Assembly (NCBI GenBank): GCA_022496185.1
Contig: WTXG01000419.1
Span: 1 to 24,287, forward strand
Source of the DNA: Multifurca ochricompacta
Lineage: Eukaryota > Basidiomycota > Agaricomycetes > Russulales > Russulaceae
Direction: 5' to 3'
DNA length: 24,287 nt
The notes under the pieces: generated by a model
Databases searched by the model: none
What the model saw: the letters and a program-made list of their open reading frames with translations, nothing else
What the model was told of the DNA's origin: nothing
In this document: positions 9,473 through 17,981 of the stretch, piece by piece
How the letters are laid out: every line of letters starts with the position of its first letter
How positions within the stretch are numbered: the stretch's first letter is position 1
Position numbers and translations under genes: made by a program

Positions 9473-10899
9473 ATCAGGATGCCTTACGGGAGTCCTGCTG
9501 ACTACATTCACCAGTGACCGATCTCAGAGCAAGAAATTCATGCTTGAATTCGAGACATTCAAAAATTTCAATCATGACATCCCACAGATTGTGAACCCCT
9601 TCCAATGCACCAATCTCTTCCTCTCACTTATCAGAGGAGACTCCGTTGATGATTGGACAATGGAGCAGATTGAATGGCTGAACGATAGAGTTACAGCCAG
9701 AATCAGAACCACAGATGAGGATTTATGGGATATAGTGGCACAAAGATTTAAAGATGCCTTTACAGATGGACAGGCCAAGCAGAAGGCCGCCAGAGAATTG
9801 AAATCCTTGAAAATGGAGAGAGGAGACTTAGATGGCTACGTAGCCAAGTTCCACAACCTGGCCAAGAGAGCAGGGTACGATGTGAATGAAGAGGCAACAC
9901 TCGACCTCTTCTCCCAGGGGTTGCCCAATCCCCTGGTGAAAAATATCATTCAATTCCATCACCCTGAATTGTGGGGCCAGTGGACGAATGCTGCTAGAAG
10001 ACAGCAGCAGGACTATCTAGACTTCCAAACATGCTTTGGAGTGGACACTAAGAAGGGCAAAACTCGTGATCAGTGGAAGGCAGCATTTGGGGTGAAACCT
10101 ACTACTTCCCGAGACCCCAATGCCATGGATACGTTGGCAGATCACACCAAAGCCCGTGCAGCTCTCACTGACAATGAAAAATGAAATCTCATGAAGGAAG
10201 GATGCTGCTTCCACTGCCAAGCACAAGGGCATATGTCACAGTTCTGCCCCAAGAAAACAGTCCAGGCTGCTGAAGCAACAGTGGTGACCACCGTCACAAC
10301 ACCACCTGTGTTGAACACAGAAGATGTTCAGTGATGCTTCAGGCATCAGGTGATTAGATTAGCTACTTTGTAGATTAGATTAGATACCGGAGTTTCGGAC
10401 TTTTACTATATCATTATTACTTTCTTTCTCACATTCCGCAGTATGTTACGAACCTACTCTTTTCCCTGACCCTCATACTGTGCCTCCCCTTTTCCCACAC
10501 TTGACTGTCCATTCCCCTCCTCCACCATCTCTTGACCACTTTGGCCCCAGAACCCAGATGCCTATGGCCTTGCGCCTAGGACCTTTGACCCGATGCCCTT
10601 GGCTTGCCGCCTTGGGACCCCACCTGATGCCTGTGGCTTGTAAGCCCAGGACCCCACTCTGATGCCTGTGACATGACACTCTCAGGACCCCCTTACCCTT
10701 GACACCTGCACCGGACTCACTACTAGTTCAGCTACTGTGCTGACGGCTGCATTCCCTCTTCCCCTGATACTTGGCCTCTGTCTTGGCCAGCATCCATACC
10801 CTGTCCCTGTGGCTGACACCCATGGGATCCCTGACACTGTCCCTGCCAAACCTGACTCTGAACACAAGACGACTTTGGCTTGTACTTACCCCTCCAGAC

Positions 10900-11000
10900 C
10901 ACGTGACCTGTAGGCACATGACATGGACTCAAAGCCATGACCTGTCATGTGACCCTTGACCACATGACCTCAGACAACGTGACCCCTTTGACCATGTGAC
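10900..11000 (+). repeat. Tandem 15-bp repeats with CAYRTGAC motif in LTR C1
   Basis: CACGTGAC (10900), CACATGAC (10915), CATGTGAC (10946), CACATGAC (10961), AACGTGAC (10976) and CATGTGAC (10993) are spaced about 15 bp or multiples. LTR C2 has four at 15574, 15589, 15604 and 15619, exactly 15 bp apart. Confidence 0.7.
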
Positions 11001-11068
11001 CCTGGGCCTTGATCATGACCCCTTAGATCATCTGACCTATCAGTCACTCGACCCTCTCCTCTGACTCC

Positions 11069-11216
11069 TGTGGGAGTATTCCCACACTGATCTGACTCTG
11101 ATGGGACCTATCATTCCCCATTCGCCCCTGACCCTGGTGGGAATCCTCCCACACTGATATGACTCCTGTGGGGCTGTCCCACATGACTATGCTTCTGATA
11201 AGGCTTATCCTTATCA
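11069..11216. repeat. Array of four short palindromes in LTR C1
   Basis: TGTGGGA/TCCCACA (11069-11086), GTGGGA/TCCCAC (11137-11152), TGTGGG/CCCACA (11167-11183) and TGATAAGG/CCTTATCA (11196-11216), each with a 4-5 nt loop. All four are kept in LTR C2. They lie 85-230 bp upstream of the TATA box. Confidence 0.75.
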
Positions 11217-11905
11217 TGGACTATATTTGACCTCTTATCTATTGGACGATAAGGACTCTGACCCCATCTCTGATTAGCCACAGACCAGACCCCCATACAG
11301 TATATAAGACCCTGTAGACAGTCTGTACGACCCCAGATTTGACCTCTTGTGCCTTCAGCCTAGAGATCTTAGACCCTAATACATCAGAAGTCCTTCCCCC
11401 TCCTTTGCGCCTTTGAGATCCTTGCAGGGACCCCCATTGCCTCTGGCAATGGGTGTGTACCCTTTTCTTTGAACCCCTCTGCCGTCTCCCAGGGTTCCAG
11501 TGTGCTTGGAGTGCTTTCGGCACAGCAACTGGGCCTTGTCTCCACTTAACAGCCTTAGGGGATTAGCTCCCTCTGGCTGACTCATCCCGTCTCTCTCTGT
11601 GCTTGGTTATAGCACCAACCCTTACCTCGTTCTGAAGCTAGACAGTAGCCTGGGGCCTAGCCTTATCAAGCTAGGCTCCTGGCTGAGGCAATGGACCCGC
11701 GTCGACCCGTGCAAGTCGCACAGAACGCCCCGCTGAGCGTAACACAGTAGCTGACTGATACACCATGTAACATGTGATTTCTGTAGTGGCCAATGGCCTT
11801 AGTCCCTCATGTTTATTGTTTGGACATTGTCCGGCACTTGTGGACTTATTCCCAGTGCACAGACCATCCCTTGGAAGTGTATATAAGGGTGTCTGTTTCG
11901 TCTCC

Positions 11906-11939
11906 TACACTTCAGAGTTTCTTCTATCTCTGAAGTGTA
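11906..11939 (+). repeat. 12-bp hairpin over the predicted start of LTR E
   Basis: TACACTTCAGAG (11906-11917) and CTCTGAAGTGTA (11928-11939) pair perfectly over a 10-nt loop. The predicted transcription start (11914) lies within the left arm. Confidence 0.6.
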
Positions 11940-12065
11940 AGTCCCCTCTCTTACTTACTACCATACTTTGAGACTAACGCTCTACATAGAACTTGTCTTT
12001 GTCTAGGTCAGTAGTATAGTATAATAGAGTTTCTTCTATCTCTGAAGTAACTTGTCTTTGTCTAG
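11914..12065 (+). repeat. Duplicated blocks inside LTR E
   Basis: The 23-mer starting AGAGTTTCTTC occurs at 11914-11936 and 12026-12048. AACTTGTCTTTGTCTAG occurs at 11990-12006 and 12049-12065. The order suggests a small internal duplication downstream of the TATA box. Confidence 0.75.
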
Positions 12066-12267
12066 CCTAACCCGCTAACTTCACAGTCAGTATGCTGCGC
12101 CTCATGCCTGTTTCACAACCTGTACAGAACCTACCTACCCCAGTCAAGGAAAATCCACCGACCGCCCCAAAAACAAAAGAACAGAAGGCAGAGGCCATCT
12201 GGGAGCACATGATGAATGAGGACGAGGCAGTATGTGCCCTCATCGTCGATAAGGCCTTAGGCCAAAA

Positions 12268-12275
12268 GGATTTTT
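12268..12275 (+). promoter_or_regulatory. Gag-Pol -1 frameshift site (GGATTTTT), Ec
   Basis: Gag ends GAT TTT TGA and pol reads GGA TTT TTG ATT. Same octamer and frame relation as in Eb and Ed. Confidence 0.6.
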
Positions 12276-13946
12276 GATTGGCTCGACCCCATCAGCCTGG
12301 GCAAGAGCACTTCATGTAACTTCTGTGTACACTAGTTGTTTCAAGTCTTTAAAAATACCAGTACACTTTGAAACCAAGCAGAAGACGGCTGACAGACGGA
12401 TATTGATTGACTCTGGAGCAACGGATAACTTCATCAGTCAAAGACTCCAGAGAGCATTGGGACTGGGGACACAGCTACTTCCCCAGGAGAAAAACATTTG
12501 GAACATAGATGGGACAGCTAACAAAGCTGGGAAGATCACACATTGCTGTGATTTGGAAGTGCAGGTTGGGGAACAAACCAAACAACTCTGTTTCCTCATT
12601 ACAGATTTAGGAGACGAAGACATGGTTTTGGGGTACCCATGGCTGGCAGCATTCGAGCCCAAGATCAACTGGGCAGAAGTGACGATGGACAGAGATTTCT
12701 ACCCAGTTCTTATTATGTCCCTGGGATATGACTATGCTGCGTGGCACCCTCTCACCCATGCTATCGTCATGGGATCGGCCGTCACCTGGAGTGACGTGGA
12801 ACCTGTGGATCAGGTGTATTGCTATGTTACAAAGGCATCAGAATTGGCCCAGGCAGAGGCACAAAAGAACCCAGAAAAGACATTTGAAGAAGTAGTCCCT
12901 GTGGAATATCACTGACACTGGAAGGTCTTCTTGGAGGAGGAATCGCAACGTTTCCCTCCCTCTCGACCTTGGGATCACACTATTGATTTTGTCCCAGATG
13001 CCCCACAAACAGTGGACTGTAAGATCTACCTGCTGTCTCAACCAGAGAAAGAGGCACTTTCCACCTTCCTAGAAGAACACCTGGCAAAAGGATATATACA
13101 ACCCTCTAACTCACCCTATGCCTCACCCTTCTTTTTCATCAAAAAGAAGGACAGGAAGCTGCGACTGGTACAGGACTACAGATGGATTAATGAACTTACA
13201 GTGAAAAACAACTACCTGCTTCCTCTGATCTCGGAAATTGTTGACAAAATGCGTGACAAAGCCTTGTTTTCAAAAATGGATGTCCACTGGGGTTACAACA
13301 ACATCCGCATTCGAGAAGGTGATCAGCCCAAAGCCACATTTAAGACCAATCAAGGACTTTTTGAACCCAACGTTATGTTCTTCAGCTTGACAAATTCACC
13401 GGCAACCTTTCAATCCATGATGAATCACATTTTCCAAGATCTGATCCTTATGGAAGAAGTTGTGGTATATATGGACGACATCTTGGTAGCCACAAAAGAT
13501 GACATCCACCACCACTGAACTCGAGTCCATGAAGTACTGAATATCCTGGCAAAACATGACCTCTATCTGAAACCTGCCAAATGCTCCTTTGAACAAAGAA
13601 GCGTTGAATATCTGGGTGTCATCCTAGAAGGGGGACAAGTACGAATGGATCCCGTAAAAGTACAAGGCATTCAAGAATGGTCTATCCCTCAGTGTACCAA
13701 AGACGTCAGATCATTCATTGGCTTTTGCAACTTCTACTGACATTTCGTCAAGGGATTCTCAGCCATAGCTCGACCACTTAATGATCTTTTGAAAAAGGAT
13801 GTGCCCTGGCACTGGGACAAACTACAACAGAAGGCATTCAACCAAATAAAGACGATCATCAGCTCCAAACCAGTTCTTATTCAGCCCGACCTAGCCAAAC
13901 CTTTCAAATTGGAAGTTGACGCTTCCATGTATGCCAATGGGGCAGT
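12274..13946 (+). pseudogene. pol 5' half of Ec: protease, RT, start of RNase H
   Basis: One frame with three TGA codons (12913, 13516, 13738). Ed has CGA at the first and third. Protease has DSGATDNFIS (about 12409) and the flap-side GYPWLAAFEP. RT runs from about 12930 to 13640, with YMDD in [11 protein letters not shown] (about 13470). The RNase H LEVDAS motif is at about 13911. The frame is cut at NGAV by LTR B2 at 13947; the rest of RNase H, integrase and chromodomain are absent from the window. No indels were found in 1.67 kb. Confidence 0.88.
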
Positions 13947-14576
13947 TGTGACGGTTTGTGAAGTTTTTGTGACACAGGTTGTCACAAGAATGTGACATTT
14001 TTCGAGTTGCGCACGCGCGCGCATTCAGTTTCAGTTTCTCTGATCTCTGCCCCCAAGTCATGTAACTAGGGGCTAGCATTCTTCTCATTTGATTGTTTAA
14101 GTGCACACCACGCTTGCACTACAGAGGGTGCAACCCCTCTTACTAATTCTCATCTCAGCTCAGGGCCTAACCCCTGGAGCATATGGTTACTTAGATACTT
14201 ACTGGAACCTTCTAGTTAGCTTACATTTACTGATTGTGCCTCACTCAAGATGTACTTAAGCTACTAGATTTACTGAGACAGACCTTAAGTCTGTTCTCTT
14301 GTACCTAATACAGGTGTATTCGACTTCACAAAGACCCCCCTTGAACTCCCTAAGTAGCAGCTTGGAGAGCCTTCTTCCCCAGTGACTTTAGCAGGGCTGA
14401 TTGCCACTGCTCTTGACTTGTTTCCTGCACGTGCCCCCTCCATAACATCGTGGGCACCTGAAACTTTGACCTGGACTGGGCCTTCTATAGTAGCCTTTGA
14501 ATCTTGAGTGCGCTCCGCATCTTGAGAGCTCTTGACCCCTTGAAACATGATCAGATGCAGCAGACACCTGGCTGTG
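13947..14576 (+). mobile_element. LTR family B (B2), 3' end cut by LTR C2
   Basis: It begins TGTGACGG after GCAGT (13942-13946), the expected left target duplication, and runs to CACCTGGCTGTG, three bases short of the B1 end GTGACA. The TGTTACG of LTR C2 follows at once. It shares with B1 the AAGTCTGTTCTCTTGTA stretch and the terminal region, but is well diverged from it. The missing ACA and right target copy are not in the window. Confidence 0.8.
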
Positions 14577-14790
14577 TGTTACGACCCTACTCTTTTTCCT
14601 GACCCTGCACACCATGCCTTATTCTTTGCACCATCCTTGATCTCCTCCTTCTCTGGACCACTCTTTGATGCCCTTGGCCTGTTGCCTTGGGACCTTCCTT
14701 GATGCCTGTGGCCTGTGTGCCCAGGACCCTACCCTGATTCCTGTGACATTGTTCATAGGACTGACCTCCCTTGCTGCCATTTACACCTAA

Positions 14791-15376
14791 TGTTACGCCC
14801 GGTGCGGGACGTTCCACACGACTTGTGTGACAGCGCGGTTCGTAGGTTCGGGTTAAGAAACCAATAAGGCCTCTTGGAGATTGAGTGGGATGAGTCAAAG
14901 TCAAAGGGGCACTCCCTAAGACGATGTTGAGCGGAGAAGTACCAAAAGTACTTGAGACAACTGAGTCAGAGATCAAAGGGATGTCCAGAAGACAGGCACC
15001 GATGTATTCAATAAGTCAAGTCTGAGGTCTACAGCGTAGCTACAGCGGACTTATATACGTAACTCAATGGGCGTCTACAAGATAAGGGTACGGAGTCAAG
15101 TGGGCCCAAATATACGGAAGCGGACGGCGTAAAGTCTAGCTTCTGATAGGGTATTAAGTAAGTGTCCGGTCATAGAGATAAGATGATAAGAAGATAAGGA
15201 GTCAAACATAAGCAAACGTCACGTCAACAGGTACAAAGTGGGTCACGGGGATGGATGTAAGGCATGTGACAGATCCCACGATGGGGACGTGATCGAGAAG
15301 TGTAAAGTAGGCGGCAAGGAGGGGTCGTCGTTGGGGAGGTGGAAGAAAACGGGGGCGGATGGCAGAAGTCGTAACA
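14791..15376 (-). mobile_element. Solo LTR, family A, inverted
   Basis: A 586-bp LTR flanked by perfect CCTAA (14786-14790, 15377-15381). It is homologous to the Ed LTRs in the same orientation. On the minus strand TATATAAG starts at 15057 and AGACTTGACTT at 15023. Confidence 0.9.
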
Positions 15377-15573
15377 CCTAACCTGCTGGTAGTTATGCTG
15401 CTACACTGTTGGATGTACACCACCCTTCCTTGCTGCCTTGGCTTATGCCTTGGCCACTGCTCCTGACCCTGTCCCTGTGCTTGACACCCATAGGAACCCC
15501 TGACATTGTCCCTGCCAATCTGACCAGTCCAGACAACTAGACGACTTTGGCTTGTACTTGACCCTCTGCCAGT

Positions 15574-15626
15574 CATGTGACTCCTGGCCATGTGATCCCT
15601 GACCATGTGACTTTGGACCATGTGAT
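15574..15626 (+). repeat. 15-bp tandem repeats with CATGTGAY in LTR C2
   Basis: Four octamers start at 15574, 15589, 15604 and 15619, an exact 15-bp period. They are the counterpart of the array in C1 (10900-11000). Confidence 0.75.
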
Positions 15627-15716
15627 CCCTGACCCTGATCACAGCATCTTCATCTGATCATTTACCCCTTTCTGATCACATGGCCCATCTGGCTTATCAT
15701 TCGCTTCTCTGATTCC

Positions 15717-15866
15717 TGTGGGAGTATTCCCACATCCACCCTGACTCCTGTGGGACCTGTTATCTCCCCATTTACCCCTGACCCTGGTGGGAATCCTCCC
15801 ACACTGATATGACTCCTGTGGGGCTGTCCCACATGATTATGCTTCTGATAAGGCTTATCCTTATCA
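15717..15866. repeat. Array of four short palindromes in LTR C2
   Basis: Stems at 15717-15734, 15787-15802, 15817-15833 and 15846-15866 have the same arms and loops as in C1, although the sequence around them differs. Confidence 0.75.
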
Positions 15867-16099
15867 TGGACTATATTTGACATCTTATCTGCTATTGGAT
15901 GATAAGGACTCTGACCCTGTTCCTGATTAGCTACAAACCAGACCCCCATACAGTATATAAGACCCTGTAGACAGTTTGTACAACCCTAGATTTGACCTCT
16001 TGTGCCTTCAGCCTAGAGATCTTAGACCCCAATACATCAGAAGTCTTTTCCCCCTTTTTTGCGTCCTTGAGATCCCTGCAGGGACCCCCATTGCCTCTG

Positions 16100-16677
16100 T
16101 GTTACGTCCGGTGTGAGACGTTCTGCACGACTTGTGCGACAGCTTTGTTCGTGTGTTCAGATAAGAGACCAATAAGACCTCTTGGAGTTTGAATGGGTGA
16201 GTCAATGCCAAAGGGGCTGTTCCCTAGTGACGATGTTGAGTGGAAAGTGCCAAAAGCGCTGAGACGATCGAGTCAAAGGTTTCAAAGGGGAGTCCAGAAG
16301 ACAAACACCGATGTATTCAATAAGTCGAGTCTGAGGTCTACATTGCAGCTACAGCGGACTTATATACATAATCGAATGAGCATCTAAAGATAAGAATCAC
16401 AGAGTCAAGTGGGCCCAAATAACTGGAAGCGGAGGGCGTAGAGCCTGGCTTCTACTGATAGGGAATTAAGTAAGTGTCCGGTCGTATGATAAGGAGATAA
16501 GCGATAAGCAAAGATAAGGTCAGCCAAAGATGCATAAACAAGTGAGTCATGGGGATGGGTGAAGAGCATGTGACGGGTCCCACGATGGAGATGTGATCTG
16601 GTAGTGGAGAGTAGGTGGCAGGGAAGGGTCATTGTTAGGTAAGAAAAAGAATACGGGCAAAGACGGGGTTCGTAACA
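16100..16677 (-). mobile_element. 3' LTR of Ed, family A
   Basis: 578 bp, adjacent to the polypurine tract. It differs from the 5' LTR at roughly 37 positions by my eye count, mostly transitions. TATATAAG (minus) starts at 16366 and AGACTCGACTT at 16332. Confidence 0.92.
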
Positions 16678-16691
16678 TCACCCCCTCTTCT
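16678..16691 (-). promoter_or_regulatory. Polypurine tract of Ed
   Basis: On the minus strand AGAAGAGGGGGTGA abuts the 3' LTR. It is identical to those of Ea and Eb. Confidence 0.85.
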
Positions 16692-16708
16692 GGTTCTAGC
16701 AGTCCCAG

Positions 16709-17941
16709 CTAGAAACGACTCGTACCATCATCATCCTGCACCAGTTCTGGGTAGTCATCAGCTACATTACGATCGTCCATCTGATATGTCTCCACTTCCT
16801 GCGGACATGCGTGAGTGCGGAGGAAGCCGTACGGACCGCGCTGACCACAGGCGCGGCACAGGTTGTAGACGGGACAGTCAATTTCTTTATGTCCGGCGTT
16901 GTGACGGAGGCACTTGCCGCACCAGCCTGACGGATTATTGATTACCGGGGCCACCCCTATGCGTCGGAAGATACAATGCCGACTCCAATGAAGATTGCTG
17001 CGGCAGTGTCGGCACCACTTGCGGTTGAGAGGGCAATTCCAACTGATATGGTACCGGCTGTCACATCGCCAGCAGGTTTCCCCGCGTGGGTTCTCGTGTA
17101 ACCACGGCATGTCGAATCGGTTCGGTAGCAACGTCAGGGCGGCTCCCAGTGTACGAGGAGGGAGAGGCCATGCATAGGTGTTGGCGTACCTTTCAGCAAT
17201 TGTCTGATATGCGTCTCCTGCCTCCAACCTCTTCCTAATGTCAACGATCTCCTGTTCCAACTGGAACATCCCATTCGTCAGCCTCGCCATCATCTTCGCG
17301 TGCTCCTTGTATTGCTGATTCAGCATCCTTCGTAGGGTGACGCTCTTCCGCAGCCTCATGACTTCCGCCTTGAGGCGTGGCAACCTCATGTCGTTCAGCA
17401 CCTCGTCGATTGCGAAGGCACGACAATCCTCCGCAGAGAGGTGGCCCAGCTGTTCGTCAGTCATCGTGTGATGAAGTCGCCCTGTATACCTTTCTTCCAG
17501 ATAAACCGGGGCCCCATAAACTGGCCCATCCTTCCTCATACATCCCACCACGTCCATCCCTCCGTTGGTGTAGTAGATGTACTTGGCAATGGCCTTGGAA
17601 CCATCTGCCATCGTAATCTCCAAGGGGAAGTACATTGATGAGTTCGGGTTGTTGGGGATGAAGGGAAACTCCGGGGCCTCATCATCAATCTCCCCATTGA
17701 GTAGGTCGTTGGGGTGGGGTTCTTCACAGTGGGTAAAGTCATCGTTTGGGTTGGGGGATTGATTCTTTACGCGGGCCTCAGCAGATTCGTAGTCAATGGG
17801 AGAAGAGGGACGGGAGGAGGGGTGAGCGGAAGGGAAATTTTCGACGACGGTCATTGGGGAGGTGAAGGCGTCAATGGCAGCAGAGGCAGCGATGAAAGAC
17901 ATGATGGATAGTTCGGTAGTAGTAGTTTGCTGAGAGGGCAT
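16709..17941 (-). CDS. ORF3 of Ed: acidic coiled-coil protein with four zinc-knuckle-like clusters (410 aa)
   Basis: This is the only uninterrupted ORF3. Residues 1-100 are Ser/Pro/acidic and low in complexity. A conserved block of unknown fold (about 88-160) contains EFPF, LEITMADGSKAIAKYIYYTNGG and VYLEERYTG-type motifs. Residues 180-242 look like a coiled coil. Four Cys/His clusters follow: C290/C293/H298/C303 and C310/C313/H318/C323, both CX2CX4HX4C; C341/C344/H351/C356; and C362/C365/H377/C379. The last 25 residues are acidic. It starts 41 nt after the pol stop, with no intron signs, so translation may need reinitiation, a subgenomic RNA or its own promoter. The knuckles suggest RNA or DNA binding, perhaps a second nucleocapsid-like protein. 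I recognise no family beyond that, and it does not look like an envelope protein (no signal or membrane segment). Confidence 0.85.
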   Translation of the reverse strand: MPSQQTTTTELSIMSFIAASAAIDAFTSPMTVVENFPSAHPSSRPSSPIDYESAEARVKNQSPNPNDDFTHCEEPHPNDLLNGEIDDEAPEFPFIPNNPNSSMYFPLEITMADGSKAIAKYIYYTNGGMDVVGCMRKDGPVYGAPVYLEERYTGRLHHTMTDEQLGHLSAEDCRAFAIDEVLNDMRLPRLKAEVMRLRKSVTLRRMLNQQYKEHAKMMARLTNGMFQLEQEIVDIRKRLEAGDAYQTIAERYANTYAWPLPPRTLGAALTLLPNRFDMPWLHENPRGETCWRCDSRYHISWNCPLNRKWCRHCRSNLHWSRHCIFRRIGVAPVINNPSGWCGKCLRHNAGHKEIDCPVYNLCRACGQRGPYGFLRTHACPQEVETYQMDDRNVADDYPELVQDDDGTSRF

Positions 17942-17981
17942 GTACTGAGGAAGTCGTCTTAGGGGTTGAGGTTGCTCCCTT

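Larger units (their letters stand above)
10444..11744 (+). mobile_element. Solo LTR, family C (C1), 1301 bp
   Basis: TGTTACGAAC...GAGCGTAACA, flanked by perfect CAGTA (10439-10443, 11745-11749). It has no plausible gene; the short ORFs here are not shared with the second copy (14577-16099). TATATAAG is at 11301-11308 and AGATTTGACCT at 11335, again 34 nt. It is much longer than the other LTR families here and contains E-box-like repeats and a palindrome array, listed separately. It accounts for this gene-free stretch. Confidence 0.88.
10332..12085 (+). mobile_element. Solo LTR, family E, split by LTR C1
   Basis: The two parts (10332-10443 and 11750-12085, about 448 bp together) begin TGATGCTTCAGGCATCA, itself a 6-bp-stem hairpin, and end CTTCACA. 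Flanks are TTCAG (10327-10331) and GTCAG (12086-12090), a 4-of-5 match to a target duplication. Removing the insert brings Ec gag parts together. The TATA box is at 11880-11887, with AGAGTTTCTTC at 11914, 34 nt downstream. No internal coding region is present. Confidence 0.7.
8935..12277 (+). pseudogene. gag of Ec, split by LTRs E and C
   Basis: ATG 8935 sits in CCACCATGG. Part 1 (8935-9470) encodes a conserved N-terminal domain (WKDFETEFGYYVY, HRSWVTTGPAPP, GLGPWRENP). Part 2 is in the -1 frame after C7 (9466-9472) and carries the retrotransposon Gag capsid domain (about 9520-10090; FKDAFTDGQAKQKAARELKS, DLFSQGLPNPLVKNIIQFHH) and a CX2CX4HX4C knuckle (CFHCQAQGHMSQFC, about 10206). A family E LTR interrupts after 10331. 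The tail resumes at 12086 and ends GQKDF, TGA 12275-12277. In-frame TGA codons occur at 8986 (CGA in Ed), 9367 and 10182. Gag would form the particle and bind the RNA; this copy is inactive. Confidence 0.82.
8330..13946 (+). mobile_element. Element Ec: Ty3/Gypsy chromovirus-type retrotransposon with D-type LTR, 3' half missing
   Basis: Order: 5' LTR (8330-8912), primer-binding site, gag (split by LTRs E and C), pol through the first RNase H motif. The proteins resemble those of Eb and Ed, but the LTR belongs to another family, so this is a sister lineage. Its left target is AGCTC (8325-8329). The right end is not in the window, because the pol is cut at 13946 by LTR B2 and never resumes. Whether this lineage carries ORF3 cannot be told here. 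Confidence 0.82.
14577..16099 (+). mobile_element. LTR family C (C2), split by a solo LTR and truncated by Ed
   Basis: It starts TGTTACGACCC and aligns with C1 in two pieces, 14577-14785 and 15377-16099. The palindromes and TATATAAG (15954-15961), with AGATTTGACCT at 15988, are in the same order. It breaks at GGGACCCCCATTGCCTCTG where C1 continues GCAATGGGTG. The missing ~280 bp is not found on the far side of Ed. No genes. Confidence 0.85.

Noticed and set aside
10480..11585. Several open frames of 60-95 codons on both strands
   Set aside because: All are inside LTR C1; none is shared with C2, and the translations are Pro/Thr-rich by base composition only.
10332..12065. CRISPR or satellite array
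   Set aside because: Repeats are few, imperfectly spaced and confined to LTRs; there are no unique equal-length spacers.
1701..13740. TGA read as a sense (Arg) codon or by programmed readthrough
   Set aside because: Ed keeps Arg codons at these places and contains no such TGA, the genes also end at ordinary stops, and CpG decay explains the pattern without a new code.
15202..15642. 146-codon open frame on the minus strand
   Set aside because: It crosses the boundary between a solo LTR and LTR C2 and has no counterpart in C1; it is a chance reading frame over the E-box repeats.
16709..17941. ORF3 as an envelope gene
   Set aside because: No signal peptide, membrane segment or cleavage-like motif; instead a coiled coil and Cys/His clusters.
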